Assembly (NCBI GenBank): GCA_949372635.1
Contig: CASIAB010000005.1
Location: 62,001 to 126,000, forward strand
Source: an uncultured Pseudomonadales bacterium
Lineage (GTDB): Bacteria; Pseudomonadota; Gammaproteobacteria; Pseudomonadales; Pseudohongiellaceae
Direction: 5' to 3'
DNA: 64,000 nt
The position numbers and the translations under genes were made by a program. The notes below the pieces were generated by a model. It saw nothing but the letters and a program-made list of their open reading frames with translations. It was not told where the DNA came from and searched no databases. Numbering within the stretch: position 1 is the first letter of the stretch; the number at the start of each line of letters is the position of its first letter. Shown piece by piece: positions 1 to 9,404 of this stretch.

Positions 1-682
1 AGTCGATCTCTTCAGGGGCATTTGCGTAGATAACCTTAATCTCGTTGCCGTTGGCGATAAGGCTATTGTTCTGCTCATCGACGCGCAGCGTTCCTTGAAA
101 GGCACCGTGCACAGAATCATTCATGAACAGACTCGCCCGTTTTTGGAGATCACCTTCGCCGCCAGGCCTTACTACTATTGCCTTAAGCTGCATAATTTCT
201 GCGGTACTCGTTCGCTCTATGAGCAACCGAGCCATTAATCTGCCGATTCGCCCGAAACCGTATAGCACAACATGCTGGCATTTTTTAATGGGCTTCTTGT
301 TCACGCCATCTAAGTACGCCAGTTCGCCCTTAACAAATTCGTCTACATCCTGAGCGGCTCTCCCTTCAGCTTCCTGGTGCTCCATGAAGCGAACGGTCAA
401 CTTACCTAAATCAATTTGCACGTGCCAAAGATTCAGCTTCGACAGCGCCATCAGTACCGGGTGAGATTCAAATTCCGACATCTCATTGCGTTCTATCTGC
501 CGAACGAAGCGATGCGCCTTCATAATAAAAGTCACAGATCGGTTATGCAGCGGCCTACCGTAGATATATATGCCTACATTGCGCTGACTAAATAGCCTAC
601 CGATAGCAGGAATCATTTCTTGCACTAGTGCTTCACGCTGTTTCCAGTCGCCGAAGTAATCATCTACATTTGGACGGACCAC
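1..682 (-). CDS. Glyceraldehyde-3-phosphate dehydrogenase-like protein, partial (C-terminus outside window)
   Basis: Partial gene running off the left edge; about 227 codons are present. The translation has an N-terminal extension of about 140 residues followed by the NAD-binding Rossmann start GFGRIGR at residues 142-148. This is the architecture of the long Gap2-type GAPDH of Pseudomonas and relatives, not the short glycolytic GapA. The extension contains IYGRPLHNRSV, matching that subfamily. I chose a GTG start at 680-682 because an AGAGAGGGG ribosome-binding site lies just upstream and the alignment with the family begins there; the frame stays open further upstream. The family oxidises or regenerates glyceraldehyde-3-phosphate with NAD(P); direction in vivo is not shown here. 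Divergent from mfd, as known in Pseudomonas. Confidence 0.85.
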   Translation of the reverse strand, partial: MVRPNVDDYFGDWKQREALVQEMIPAIGRLFSQRNVGIYIYGRPLHNRSVTFIMKAHRFVRQIERNEMSEFESHPVLMALSKLNLWHVQIDLGKLTVRFMEHQEAEGRAAQDVDEFVKGELAYLDGVNKKPIKKCQHVVLYGFGRIGRLMARLLIERTSTAEIMQLKAIVVRPGGEGDLQKRASLFMNDSVHGAFQGTLRVDEQNNSLIANGNEIKVIYANAPEEID

Positions 683-915
683 AAATACCCCTCTCTCTGT
701 CGGTAAAATCGATGGATTTTGAAACGCGGCTATTATCTTGTGAAAGCATAGTCAGTGCAACCGAAGTGACACTATCCTAGGGGCTATACACTGGAATATA
801 TTCGAGCCTGCTTAGTCACCTGAATTGCTATACAATTACTCGCTTTTTTCTCGACGGCATTTATGCCTCGAAAACGCACACAATCCCGATTCCACGACAC
901 CGAACTGCAGTATCC

Positions 916-3900
916 ATGAACACTATTTATAACCCTCCGCTGCCCCAAGATAAGCAATTAGCCAGTCACTGGCAGCAAACTTTCGGCTCGGCAACCAGCC
1001 TTGCGCTAGCCAATGCGGCAGCGAATAGCCAGGGGCCCCTGTTGCTAATCTGCCAAGACAACGAGTCAGTGGAGCAGTTTAAGCGAGAGCTGCGCTATTT
1101 CTGCAACAAGCTACCTAATAGAACAGACCCTCTGCAGGTCTTCAGTCTGCCTGATTGGGAGACGTTGCCGTATGACAACTTCTCTCCACATCAGGATATC
1201 GTTTCCGATCGTCTGAGCGCCCTTTATCACCTGCCTGATCTTCAGCAAGGCATTCTAGTTACATCGATTGGCAGCTTGATGCACAAATTGCCTCCGAAGA
1301 AATACATTCGCGGCAATAGCCTCGATCTGATAGTCGGGCAACGGCTATCTATCCAAGCTATGCGGACGCAGCTTGTGGATGCCGGGTATCAGGCCGTGGA
1401 CTCAGTCTTCGAACATGGTGAATTTGCGGTTCGAGGGTCGATACTCGATATCTATCCTATGGGCAGCCGTTTCCCCTATCGCATCGATTTGCTAGACGAC
1501 GAGATAGAAACGCTGCGCACCTTTAATCCCGAGACACAGCGCTCAGACCAGAGGATCGAACAGATACGACTATTGCCAGGGCGTGAATACCCACTCGATG
1601 CCAATGGCATTACGGCTTTTCGCAGTAATTTTCGCGAAAAGTTCGATGTCGATTTGCGTCAGTGCCCGCTCTATCAAGACGTAAGCGATGGCATCAGCTC
1701 TCCCGGGCTCGAGTATTACCTCGCCCTGTTCTACGAGCACTTGGACTCACTATTCGATTTCCTGCCTTCTAATACTACCTGCTGCAGGATTGGCGATCTC
1801 GCCGGCGCTGGACAAAATTTCTGGCAGGATATCCAGCGGCGTTATGAGGAACGGCAGATTGATCACTATCGTCCGATCTTACCGCCCACGAAAATATTCC
1901 TAACAATCGACACCGTGCTAGCAGATCTGAAACAATTCAAGCAGATAAGCTTTGCCTCTGGCAGCACTGCCGTCTCGCTGCAGAATCTGCGCCTGCCGGA
2001 GCTTAGCAGTGACGCTAAACTGAAGGCGCCCTTCGCTGCAGTCGAACAATTCATAGAGCAGAACCCCGAGCAGCGCATCTTATTCTGTGCAGAATCCGCT
2101 GGCAGAAGAGAAACACTGCTTGAGGTACTCAAACAAATACAAATCAAGCCAGAGCAATTCGAACACTTGCAGGATTTCGTCGATTCCACCTCCTCTTGCG
2201 GCATTATTGTCGCACCTCTCGATCAGGGACTCTGGCTCGAAGATAAGAAGCTACTGTTAATTACAGAAGCGCAGTTATTCGGCAATCGAATCGCACAGCG
2301 ACGTAGGCGCAACAAAAAACAGAGCGATACCGATTTCATTATAAAGAGTCTAACCGAACTGAGCATTGACGATGCTGTTGTACACCTAGACCACGGCGTG
2401 GGTCGCTATCTCGGCCTACAGACTATTAATACCGATGGCCAGGATACTGAATTTCTTACTCTCGAATACGCAAATGCAGCAAAACTGTATGTGCCCGTGC
2501 TGTCGTTGCACCTAATTAGTCGCTACGGCGGTGCCGAGCAGGATACCGCACCGCTAAATCATCTCGGTAGCGACCAGTGGCTGAAAACACGACGCAAAGC
2601 AGCTGAGAAAATTCGCGATGTTGCCGTCGAGCTGTTAGACATCTATGCACAGCGCGAAGCAAAAAAAGGCTACAAATACATTTGGAGCAGTGATGAATAC
2701 GATAAATTCGCCTCAAGCTTTCCCTTCGAAGAGACTGCAGATCAAGAGAATGCGATTGAAGCAGTATTAGACGACATGAAAAACGGTCGATCTATGGATC
2801 GTCTGGTATGCGGCGATGTGGGTTTTGGAAAGACTGAGGTAGCGATCAGAGCCACCTTTGTTGCCGTGCAAAATAGCAAGCAAGTTGCCATGCTGGTTCC
2901 CACAACCCTACTTGCACAGCAGCACTATGAAAGCTTTAAAGATAGGTTTGCAGACTGGCCGATTGTTATTGAGGTAATCTCTCGCTTCAAGTCAGCCAGC
3001 GAGCAGAGCGAGACCCTAAAGAAGGTAGCTGCTGGCAAGATCGACGTGCTAATAGGCACCCATAAACTGCTGCACGGCGATATCGACTACAGCAATCTAG
3101 GCTTGCTGATTATAGACGAGGAGCATCGCTTTGGTGTGCGCCAAAAAGAAAAACTCAAAGCGATTCGCGCCAATGTGGACATCCTGACCCTTACCGCCAC
3201 ACCCATACCAAGAACACTTAACATGGCACTTGCCGGTATACGCGACCTCTCACTTATCGTCACACCACCTGCACGCCGATTATCGGTGAAAACATTCGTG
3301 CGCCAGGAACAAGATAGTTTAGTCGTCGAGGCTGTTTCTCGTGAGTTACTGCGAGGTGGTCAGGCCTTCTACCTACACAACGAAGTAAAATCAATAGAAG
3401 CCACCGCAGAGCACCTACGCAATATAGTTCCGCAGGCTCGTATCTGTGTCGCTCATGGGCAGATGGCGGAGCGCGATCTAGAAAAAGTAATGGCTGACTT
3501 CTACCACAAGCGTTATAACATTTTGGTTTGCACGACCATCATCGAAACCGGCATCGATATCCCTAGTGCGAACACCATTCTTATTCATCGCGCCGATAAA
3601 TTCGGCCTAGCGCAATTGCATCAACTGCGCGGCAGGGTTGGTCGTTCACATCATCAGGCCTATGCCTACCTACTCTTACCAAATGACGGTAAGCTCAGTA
3701 CAGATGCAAACAAACGCATCGAGGCTATTCAGTCTGCGTCAACTCTCGGCGCTGGCTTTACCCTTGCAAGTCATGACCTCGAAATTCGAGGCGCTGGAGA
3801 ACTGCTAGGCGATGAACAGAGTGGCCACATGCAAAAAATTGGTTTCTCGCTATACACAGAGATGCTGGAACAGGCAGTCGCCGCGATCAAAGCTGGTCGT

Positions 3901-4383
3901 CGCCCGGATCTAGATATGGATCTCAGTAAGTCCATCGAAGTTAACCTGCGCATACCCGCACTAATACCCGAGGTTTATCTTCCTGACGTACATCTGCGCC
4001 TAATCATGTACAAACGAATTTCCGCTTCTCTAGACGACGATGACTTGAGGGAGCTTCAGGTGGAGATGATCGATCGCTTTGGCCTATTGCCAGAACCACT
4101 TAAATTATTGTTCCGCGTCACACAACTGAAATTGAATGCAGAAAAATACGGTATCAAAAAAATCGATGCGAACGTGAAAACTGGCCGCATCGATTTCAAG
4201 GCACAGACACCCATAGATCCCACATCTCTTGTAGAGATGATTCAGAACGACCCGCAGATCTACAAGCTAGCCGGCGCAAACAGCCTGCAATTCACACACA
4301 ATTGCGATGAGAGCGCTGATAAACTGGACTTCATCAGCGAATTACTGGATAACTTAAAACTTAAGGAACCCAAGGCGGCCTAA
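916..4383 (+). CDS. mfd: Transcription-repair coupling factor Mfd
   Basis: Full-length 1155-residue Mfd (E. coli 1148). It removes RNA polymerase stalled at lesions and recruits UvrA. Visible layout: UvrB-like N-terminal module (about 1-350), RNA-polymerase-binding domain around 480-560, then the RecG-like translocase with Walker A GDVGFGKT at 633-640 and a DEEH Walker B box at 734-737 (DEEQ is more usual). TATPIPRTLNMAL and the RGRVGRS motif VI follow, with a TRCF C-terminal domain. ATG start. Divergent from the gap2-like gene; the CsiV-like gene follows after 12 bases, so the two are probably co-transcribed. Intact, in contrast to several other repair genes in this window. Confidence 0.98.
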   Translation: MNTIYNPPLPQDKQLASHWQQTFGSATSLALANAAANSQGPLLLICQDNESVEQFKRELRYFCNKLPNRTDPLQVFSLPDWETLPYDNFSPHQDIVSDRLSALYHLPDLQQGILVTSIGSLMHKLPPKKYIRGNSLDLIVGQRLSIQAMRTQLVDAGYQAVDSVFEHGEFAVRGSILDIYPMGSRFPYRIDLLDDEIETLRTFNPETQRSDQRIEQIRLLPGREYPLDANGITAFRSNFREKFDVDLRQCPLYQDVSDGISSPGLEYYLALFYEHLDSLFDFLPSNTTCCRIGDLAGAGQNFWQDIQRRYEERQIDHYRPILPPTKIFLTIDTVLADLKQFKQISFASGSTAVSLQNLRLPELSSDAKLKAPFAAVEQFIEQNPEQRILFCAESAGRRETLLEVLKQIQIKPEQFEHLQDFVDSTSSCGIIVAPLDQGLWLEDKKLLLITEAQLFGNRIAQRRRRNKKQSDTDFIIKSLTELSIDDAVVHLDHGVGRYLGLQTINTDGQDTEFLTLEYANAAKLYVPVLSLHLISRYGGAEQDTAPLNHLGSDQWLKTRRKAAEKIRDVAVELLDIYAQREAKKGYKYIWSSDEYDKFASSFPFEETADQENAIEAVLDDMKNGRSMDRLVCGDVGFGKTEVAIRATFVAVQNSKQVAMLVPTTLLAQQHYESFKDRFADWPIVIEVISRFKSASEQSETLKKVAAGKIDVLIGTHKLLHGDIDYSNLGLLIIDEEHRFGVRQKEKLKAIRANVDILTLTATPIPRTLNMALAGIRDLSLIVTPPARRLSVKTFVRQEQDSLVVEAVSRELLRGGQAFYLHNEVKSIEATAEHLRNIVPQARICVAHGQMAERDLEKVMADFYHKRYNILVCTTIIETGIDIPSANTILIHRADKFGLAQLHQLRGRVGRSHHQAYAYLLLPNDGKLSTDANKRIEAIQSASTLGAGFTLASHDLEIRGAGELLGDEQSGHMQKIGFSLYTEMLEQAVAAIKAGRRPDLDMDLSKSIEVNLRIPALIPEVYLPDVHLRLIMYKRISASLDDDDLRELQVEMIDRFGLLPEPLKLLFRVTQLKLNAEKYGIKKIDANVKTGRIDFKAQTPIDPTSLVEMIQNDPQIYKLAGANSLQFTHNCDESADKLDFISELLDNLKLKEPKAA

Positions 4384-4395
4384 GCCAGACTCTTC

Positions 4396-5370
4396 ATGCA
4401 GCACTTACCAAACAAGAACCCCCTTCTCGCGATCGACCCTGCGCCCGCAGCAATGGCGACGTTATACTGCGCTGCGATAGCCGGTATTCTCCTTTCGATC
4501 TCCACCTCGGCAATAGGTCAGACATCGCAGCGCTGGTTTCAGATCGAAGTGTCTATCTTCAGCAACGAATCAATTACCGATAGAGACGAAGAGCTTTGGG
4601 AAGCTGAACCCAACGAATTAAACTACCCAAATCCATTACGTAGACTAGGCCTACTTAGTGACCTGCTAATTTCGGATCAGATAATAGATGACGCGATTGC
4701 CGAATCTTCAGATCAGGATATACTCTCTGTAATGGAAGAAGCGCCTATCGAAATTGACGCACAAGCCTCGGCGGCGATAGAGCGAGTCAAGCGTCTTGCG
4801 CAGATACTTGCCACTGGGCCACAGCCTGCTCGCCCTGAAGGTGAATTCAAGTTTCTAGATTTCTTAAGAGACGCTCACTTGCAACTAACTCCCGATGACA
4901 GCGATTTTCAACAGACTAATCGCGCGCTCGAACGCTCTTCTGAACATCGACTCCTGTTTCACGGACTATGGCGCGAATCAGTTGCAGATCCAGCAGATGC
5001 GATACCTTTATATGTTCAAGGTGGATTGCGGTACGACGATCAACACGAACTGCAGGGAACAATCACTTTGCGATTTAATGAGAACAGAGACCGTATCGTC
5101 ATCGACAGCAATCTGTGGCTGACCGAATACAGTGCGTCAGCCGATCTTAAGAGCGAGTGGCACCTACCAGCGATTCCGGAGGCGATAAAAACCGACTTGG
5201 ATACGCTAGAAAGAAACGAGCAGAGTTTACAGTATGGGATCAATCGTGTTTTTCATATGGAACAGAGTCGGGAAATGCGCAGCACGGAATTCCACTATAT
5301 CGATCATCCGGCTATGGGTATCGTTATACTCGCAAAGCCCATTGAGCTCCCACCTCTTGTGTCACCCTAA
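4396..5370 (+). CDS. CsiV-family peptidoglycan-binding periplasmic protein
   Basis: 324 residues with an N-terminal hydrophobic segment (about 20-41, ending in SAIGQ) that looks like a signal peptide. The mature protein opens with WFQIEVSIFSNES, typical of the CsiV family (known in Vibrio cholerae as a peptidoglycan-binding partner of the PBP1A/LpoA system). The C-terminal part ends with an FHMEQSREMRSTEFHYIDHP stretch that is also family-like. An alternative ATG at 4453 would give a more ordinary signal-peptide length, but neither start has a good ribosome-binding site. Position directly behind mfd is the usual context. Function is by family membership only. Confidence 0.75.
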   Translation: MQHLPNKNPLLAIDPAPAAMATLYCAAIAGILLSISTSAIGQTSQRWFQIEVSIFSNESITDRDEELWEAEPNELNYPNPLRRLGLLSDLLISDQIIDDAIAESSDQDILSVMEEAPIEIDAQASAAIERVKRLAQILATGPQPARPEGEFKFLDFLRDAHLQLTPDDSDFQQTNRALERSSEHRLLFHGLWRESVADPADAIPLYVQGGLRYDDQHELQGTITLRFNENRDRIVIDSNLWLTEYSASADLKSEWHLPAIPEAIKTDLDTLERNEQSLQYGINRVFHMEQSREMRSTEFHYIDHPAMGIVILAKPIELPPLVSP

Positions 5371-5416
5371 TTCGAGCTTGAAGAAGCGAACTAGTTAAGC
5401 TTTCCACTCTCGGCTA

Positions 5417-6202
5417 TCAAATTCGCTGAACGATTTCGGTAATCACTGCAGAAACAAATTCCATGCCGCCCTCTAACACCTCATGTATGTCATCGAGAGT
5501 AATGGGGACCTCCGATAGGCCCGCCGCCCAATTCACTGAGAGCGCCAGACTCGCATATTCGATTTCCAATTCACGAGCTAGCGAGGCTTCCGGCATACCT
5601 GTCATACCTACCATGTCACATCCATCCTGAGCTAAGCGCCGAACCTCCGCAGCGGTCTCCAACCTCGGTCCTTGCGTGCAAGCATAGGTCCCACCAGCCA
5701 TGACTTTGAAGTCCGTTTTCGAGTGAAAGTTGACCGACTCCATGGCCTCTAAGATGCGCTGACGAATAGGCTCGCTATAGGGATTGGTGAAGTCGATGTG
5801 ATGCACGATCTTTAACTTACCATCGAAGAACGAAACGTCACGTGAATAGCTGTAGTCGATCAACTGATCCGGAACAGCGACAGACCCCGGTAGAAAATCG
5901 CCGTGAATGGCACCCACCGCATTAATTGCGACAATCGCAGTAACACCCAAATCCGACAGTGCCGCAATATTCGCGCGGTAGTTGATTTTATGAGGTGGGA
6001 TCTTGTGGCCAGCGCCATGACGCGGCAGAAAAATGAACTCTTTATCGCCACTACCGATTCGCACAAGCCGAACTTTGACGAGGCCGTAGGACGTTTTTAC
6101 GGCAACTTTTTCTAACTGCTCAAAGCCCTCCAATTCCGACAGGCCGGTTCCACCAATTATCGCTAACATTGCACATCTCGATTGAATCTCGGATATGAAC
6201 AT
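5417..6202 (-). CDS. mtnP: S-methyl-5'-thioinosine phosphorylase (MTAP/MtnP family)
   Basis: Purine nucleoside phosphorylase of the MTAP family, 261 residues from the first ATG or 250 from the ATG at 6169. The second start begins MLAIIGGTG, as relatives do; the first has AGGTG upstream. Visible motifs: phosphate-binding IIGGTG, RHG, NAVGAIHG, GMTGMPEASLARE. Near the C-terminus the base-binding loop reads VNWAAG (Asn-Trp-Ala). This matches the Pseudomonas methylthioinosine phosphorylase (Asn-Pro-Ala) and not the Asp-x-Asp of adenosine-specific MTAP, so a 6-oxopurine substrate is inferred. The reaction is phosphorolysis of methylthio-nucleosides left by polyamine and quorum-signal synthesis. 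Convergent with the csiV-like gene. Confidence 0.88.
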   Translation of the reverse strand: MFISEIQSRCAMLAIIGGTGLSELEGFEQLEKVAVKTSYGLVKVRLVRIGSGDKEFIFLPRHGAGHKIPPHKINYRANIAALSDLGVTAIVAINAVGAIHGDFLPGSVAVPDQLIDYSYSRDVSFFDGKLKIVHHIDFTNPYSEPIRQRILEAMESVNFHSKTDFKVMAGGTYACTQGPRLETAAEVRRLAQDGCDMVGMTGMPEASLARELEIEYASLALSVNWAAGLSEVPITLDDIHEVLEGGMEFVSAVITEIVQRI

Positions 6203-6484
6203 ACGACACCTGTTCAGCTAAGGCAAATACAGCAGCAATCGGCACAAGTCTCAGCTCAGGCAAAGAAGAAAAGCTGGGGTTAGCGAGTGAAGGATATAAA
6301 AAAGCAGAGGAAAAGCTGAATAGTCAGAGAAAAACATCCTGCCAGGTTTTCACCCTCTGGCTTGATAATCGATATCTAGGCTAGCCCACCAAGACGTGGC
6401 AAAGACTGGTTTTATCAATTATTTTCGTTATTATTCACAAAACTTGAAGATTTACCAAACCCCAAACGCCACTTACGAGTAGAA

Positions 6485-6961
6485 ATGCAATACACATCAA
6501 AAAATGCCCGCTTCTCTAAGTGCAAAAGCTATCGTTACAGCCTCGGCCGGTCTTGGGATGAAGGGTCTGGCAAGGCCGTATTCATCGGTTTGAACCCTTC
6601 GACAGCGAATCAGCGTGAGGATGACGCAACGATTAAGCGTTGCGTCGGTTTCGCACAGACATGGGGCTGCAGCAGCATGGAGATCGTCAACCTTTTTGCT
6701 TTCTGTGCGACCAAACCTGAAGACCTGAAGCGCTATGCAAAGCCGATAGGCCGAAACAATGATCACTGGATTGCCATGGCTATCAGCGAAGCGACTCTAA
6801 GCATCGCCTGCTGGGGAAATCATGGCGAGTTGCTGCAAAGATCGGACAAGATTCGAGACCGCTATCCTGAACTGCTCTGCCTCGGCATTAATGCCTCCGG
6901 AGCACCTAAACATCCACTGTATATTAAGGCCGCACAGACGCCGTTCGCTTATGACAGATAA
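6485..6961 (+). CDS. DUF1643 domain protein
   Basis: 158 residues, ATG start, weak ribosome-binding site. The core FIGLNPSTANQREDDATIKR followed by GCSSMEIVNLFAFCATKP is the signature of the DUF1643 family, whose biochemical role is not established to my knowledge. No signal peptide or membrane segment. The FkbM gene begins 8 bases after its stop, so both are probably on one transcript. The 282 bases upstream contain no gene or recognisable RNA. Confidence 0.8.
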   Translation: MQYTSKNARFSKCKSYRYSLGRSWDEGSGKAVFIGLNPSTANQREDDATIKRCVGFAQTWGCSSMEIVNLFAFCATKPEDLKRYAKPIGRNNDHWIAMAISEATLSIACWGNHGELLQRSDKIRDRYPELLCLGINASGAPKHPLYIKAAQTPFAYDR

Positions 6962-6969
6962 GCTGTACA

Positions 6970-7986
6970 ATGAAAACCCCTGCAAAAGCTCACGAGCCCA
7001 ATAGCAAAGCAATGAAACCACTGCACAGAATCATTCGATTCGTTTGGAATCAAAAGTGGATCGATCTGCGCCACAAGAAAGCCATCTATAAGAAGCTGTG
7101 CAGCTACGGAGACGCACTGGATGCACCTTTTGCCAAAGATTTTTTTGGCCTTACGTATCAGGGCAACCTCAACAATAGTGTCGAATTCACTCTTTTCTAT
7201 ATGGGTGCTTTCGAAAAGCCCCTATTGTTCTTCCTGCGCGATACGATGCTAAGCCTAAGGCAATCAGCGAATGGATCCGCGCAATCATTCTTCGACATAG
7301 GGGCAAATATAGGTCAGCATTCGTTATTCATGTCCCTGCACGCTGACCAGGTGCATTCATTCGAGCCCTACTCTGTCGTAAGCCAGAAACTTGAACGTCA
7401 TATAGAGCTGAATGAAATTAGCAATATACGGCTACACAAAGTTGGCCTCAGCAACCAACAAGAAGAATTAGATTTCTATGCGCCTACAGGACGCAATCAG
7501 GGTATCGGATCTTTCGACGCTGGCACCGTTAGCAAGGGGAACAGGAATCTCGGCAAACTAGCACTGGTTCGCGGTGATGAATACCTCGAAAAAAAGGTAC
7601 TCCAAGGGATCTGTTTGTTAAAGATTGATGTCGAAGGTTTCGAGAAGAATGTGGTCGAAGGATTAAGAGATACGCTAGAAAAGTCTCGTCCGGTCACAGT
7701 AGTCGAGGTCACCTACGGCAATTCACTCTCCTTTGCCTCCTTGAATGAACTCAGAGCTGCACTGCCCACAGACTACGTCCTGTTCCAGTTCAACAATCGC
7801 AAGGCAGACGGCAGCAAGGCAAGACGACGTGGAGCTAAAGCGAAGCTTAGCGGCAACTATGAGCTTATACCCTTCAATGATTGGCGCAGTGCCGGCCAGG
7901 ACGATGTGATTGCCTGCCCGAAAGAGAAGCTAGAACAACTTCCTCGAAAAAATCAGCCTACAGTCTATGAGCTGGACGCAAATTAG
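6970..7986 (+). CDS. FkbM-family SAM-dependent methyltransferase
   Basis: 338 residues. S-adenosylmethionine motif I DIGANIG at 109-115, acidic motif FEPYS near 131, and the FkbM hallmark LKIDVEGFE around 217-225. The C-terminal tail is basic (SKARRRGAKAK). FkbM enzymes O-methylate sugars or polyketides; the substrate here is unknown because no glycan or polyketide genes adjoin it. ATG start at 6970; an internal ATG at 7012 is possible. Probably co-transcribed with the DUF1643 gene. No signal peptide. Confidence 0.85.
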   Translation: MKTPAKAHEPNSKAMKPLHRIIRFVWNQKWIDLRHKKAIYKKLCSYGDALDAPFAKDFFGLTYQGNLNNSVEFTLFYMGAFEKPLLFFLRDTMLSLRQSANGSAQSFFDIGANIGQHSLFMSLHADQVHSFEPYSVVSQKLERHIELNEISNIRLHKVGLSNQQEELDFYAPTGRNQGIGSFDAGTVSKGNRNLGKLALVRGDEYLEKKVLQGICLLKIDVEGFEKNVVEGLRDTLEKSRPVTVVEVTYGNSLSFASLNELRAALPTDYVLFQFNNRKADGSKARRRGAKAKLSGNYELIPFNDWRSAGQDDVIACPKEKLEQLPRKNQPTVYELDAN

Positions 7987-8172
7987 AGGTAGAAAAAAGG
8001 CCTAGCGCTAAGAATCCAATCCTAACCTAAGCCATTTCAATACTTTCTTGCCCAGTCTATCGGTTCTGCTGCAGATACCTTTAGTAAATTATTGTTTTTT
8101 ATCAAGTTACAAAAAATACTTGCAGGCGCGCATACCACCTAATCAGCAAACCACAGCTGTATCCGTCCATCT

Positions 8173-9326
8173 TTATTCCATCTGTTGTAGAGCGTGAATC
8201 TCTACTACAGTGCAGCTATCGAATTTAGCAAAGTGCTGGAGCTCAGCACGCAAAGCCGTCAAAAATGCCCCTATATCCTCAACACTTCTCTCTAGATATA
8301 GATTCATTACATGAAACACGCCCGTCTTCCTGCCTGCCTTCGCATCGAGACGCGCAAAGAATCGATTGCCTCGCAACACTGGCAGACAGAAGTATCCGGA
8401 CTTGCGCTTCGCCTTAGGCACATAACACTCGATCTGGTAGTCGAATTCGAAGAGCGAAGCAAGACGTTTGCGCTAAATGACGGCATTGTCGAATGGCGAA
8501 GGGATACGCAACTTAGGGCTGGGTAAACCTTGATCGATAAATCTAGGGATTTTGGTGTTGCGTAATAAATCTGCCCATTAACTTCTAGCTCCTTCAGAAT
8601 ACCCTCTTCAACAAAATTGGCCACAGTTTGCGACATCTTCTTCCTCAAGCCCTTACGTAGAAAGGTCAGTTCTGCAATCTGCACTAGGCCCTGCGCACGC
8701 AGATAGCTCCCGATCAAATGACAACACAACTCCTCGATGGTTGGCGTGCGGATATCGATACCACTGGGCAAAACACGCTCGCGCAGATCGTAGACTTTGT
8801 GAAAATTGCGGCGGCGGGGAACCATCAGCTCACCCTTCATAAAGAGTTGCTCCAACGCTATCTTTGAGGGAGAGCGCGCCCACATCAGCATCACTGGTCT
8901 TCTTATCTTTGAAATCCTTTGCAGATAAAGGCCCTTCGTCACGAATACTCTTCAGAACCTTCGTCACCTGCTTGCGGTCTTTCGGATACCAATGGGTATC
9001 GCCGGAGGCGATGCGCTGCATCATCGGCAATGAGGAGAGGTAGTCCCTTATGGGCAAGATGGCTAGAGCATGAGCCCAATGTTCGAATAAGACTCTTTGC
9101 TCTTGCAGCAGATCGATGTCGCTAGCCTTAAGGGCAGACATCCTATTCCAAAGGGTGTGAATATGAGCCCTAGCGACTACCGAGAGCGTATCGATCTGGA
9201 CATAGCCTAAATGCTCGATAGCTTTTGTGCCGCACCTAGGCCGTTGCCGACCATACGCCGGCTTGCCAAACCCTGGCGAGCAAGAACTAGTAGACCTGCA
9301 TCACTTGGTGAAACAGAGTCAGTCAT
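8173..9326 (-). pseudogene. YcaQ/AlkX-like DNA glycosylase (winged-helix family) pseudogene
   Basis: Pieces of one YcaQ-like protein (crosslink-repair DNA glycosylase family) lie in order but in different frames. The N-terminus starts at an ATG at 9324-9326 (MTDSVSPSDAGLLVLARQG). A shift at the A-run near 9223-9226 leads to AIEHLGYVQIDTLSVV and EHWAHALAILP. A second shift near 8890 leads to SPSKIALEQLFMKGELMV and KVYDLRERVLP. A third near 8550 leads to PSPKLRIPSPFDNAVI, which meets an in-frame TAG at 8473-8475, then FDYQIECYVPKAKRKSGY and PVLRGNRFFARLDAKAGRK. At least three frameshifts and one stop make this a genuine pseudogene. Intact relatives unhook interstrand crosslinks. Confidence 0.88.
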
Positions 9327-9404
9327 CGAAACGAGATTGAGGCCTACTAAAAATCCGAACAGAGGTTAAAAAAGCAAAGCAATCACTGTGATAACTAAAA
9401 GGGT

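Noticed and set aside
8311..8526. 71-codon plus-strand frame
   Set aside because: Antisense shadow of the ycaQ-like pseudogene.
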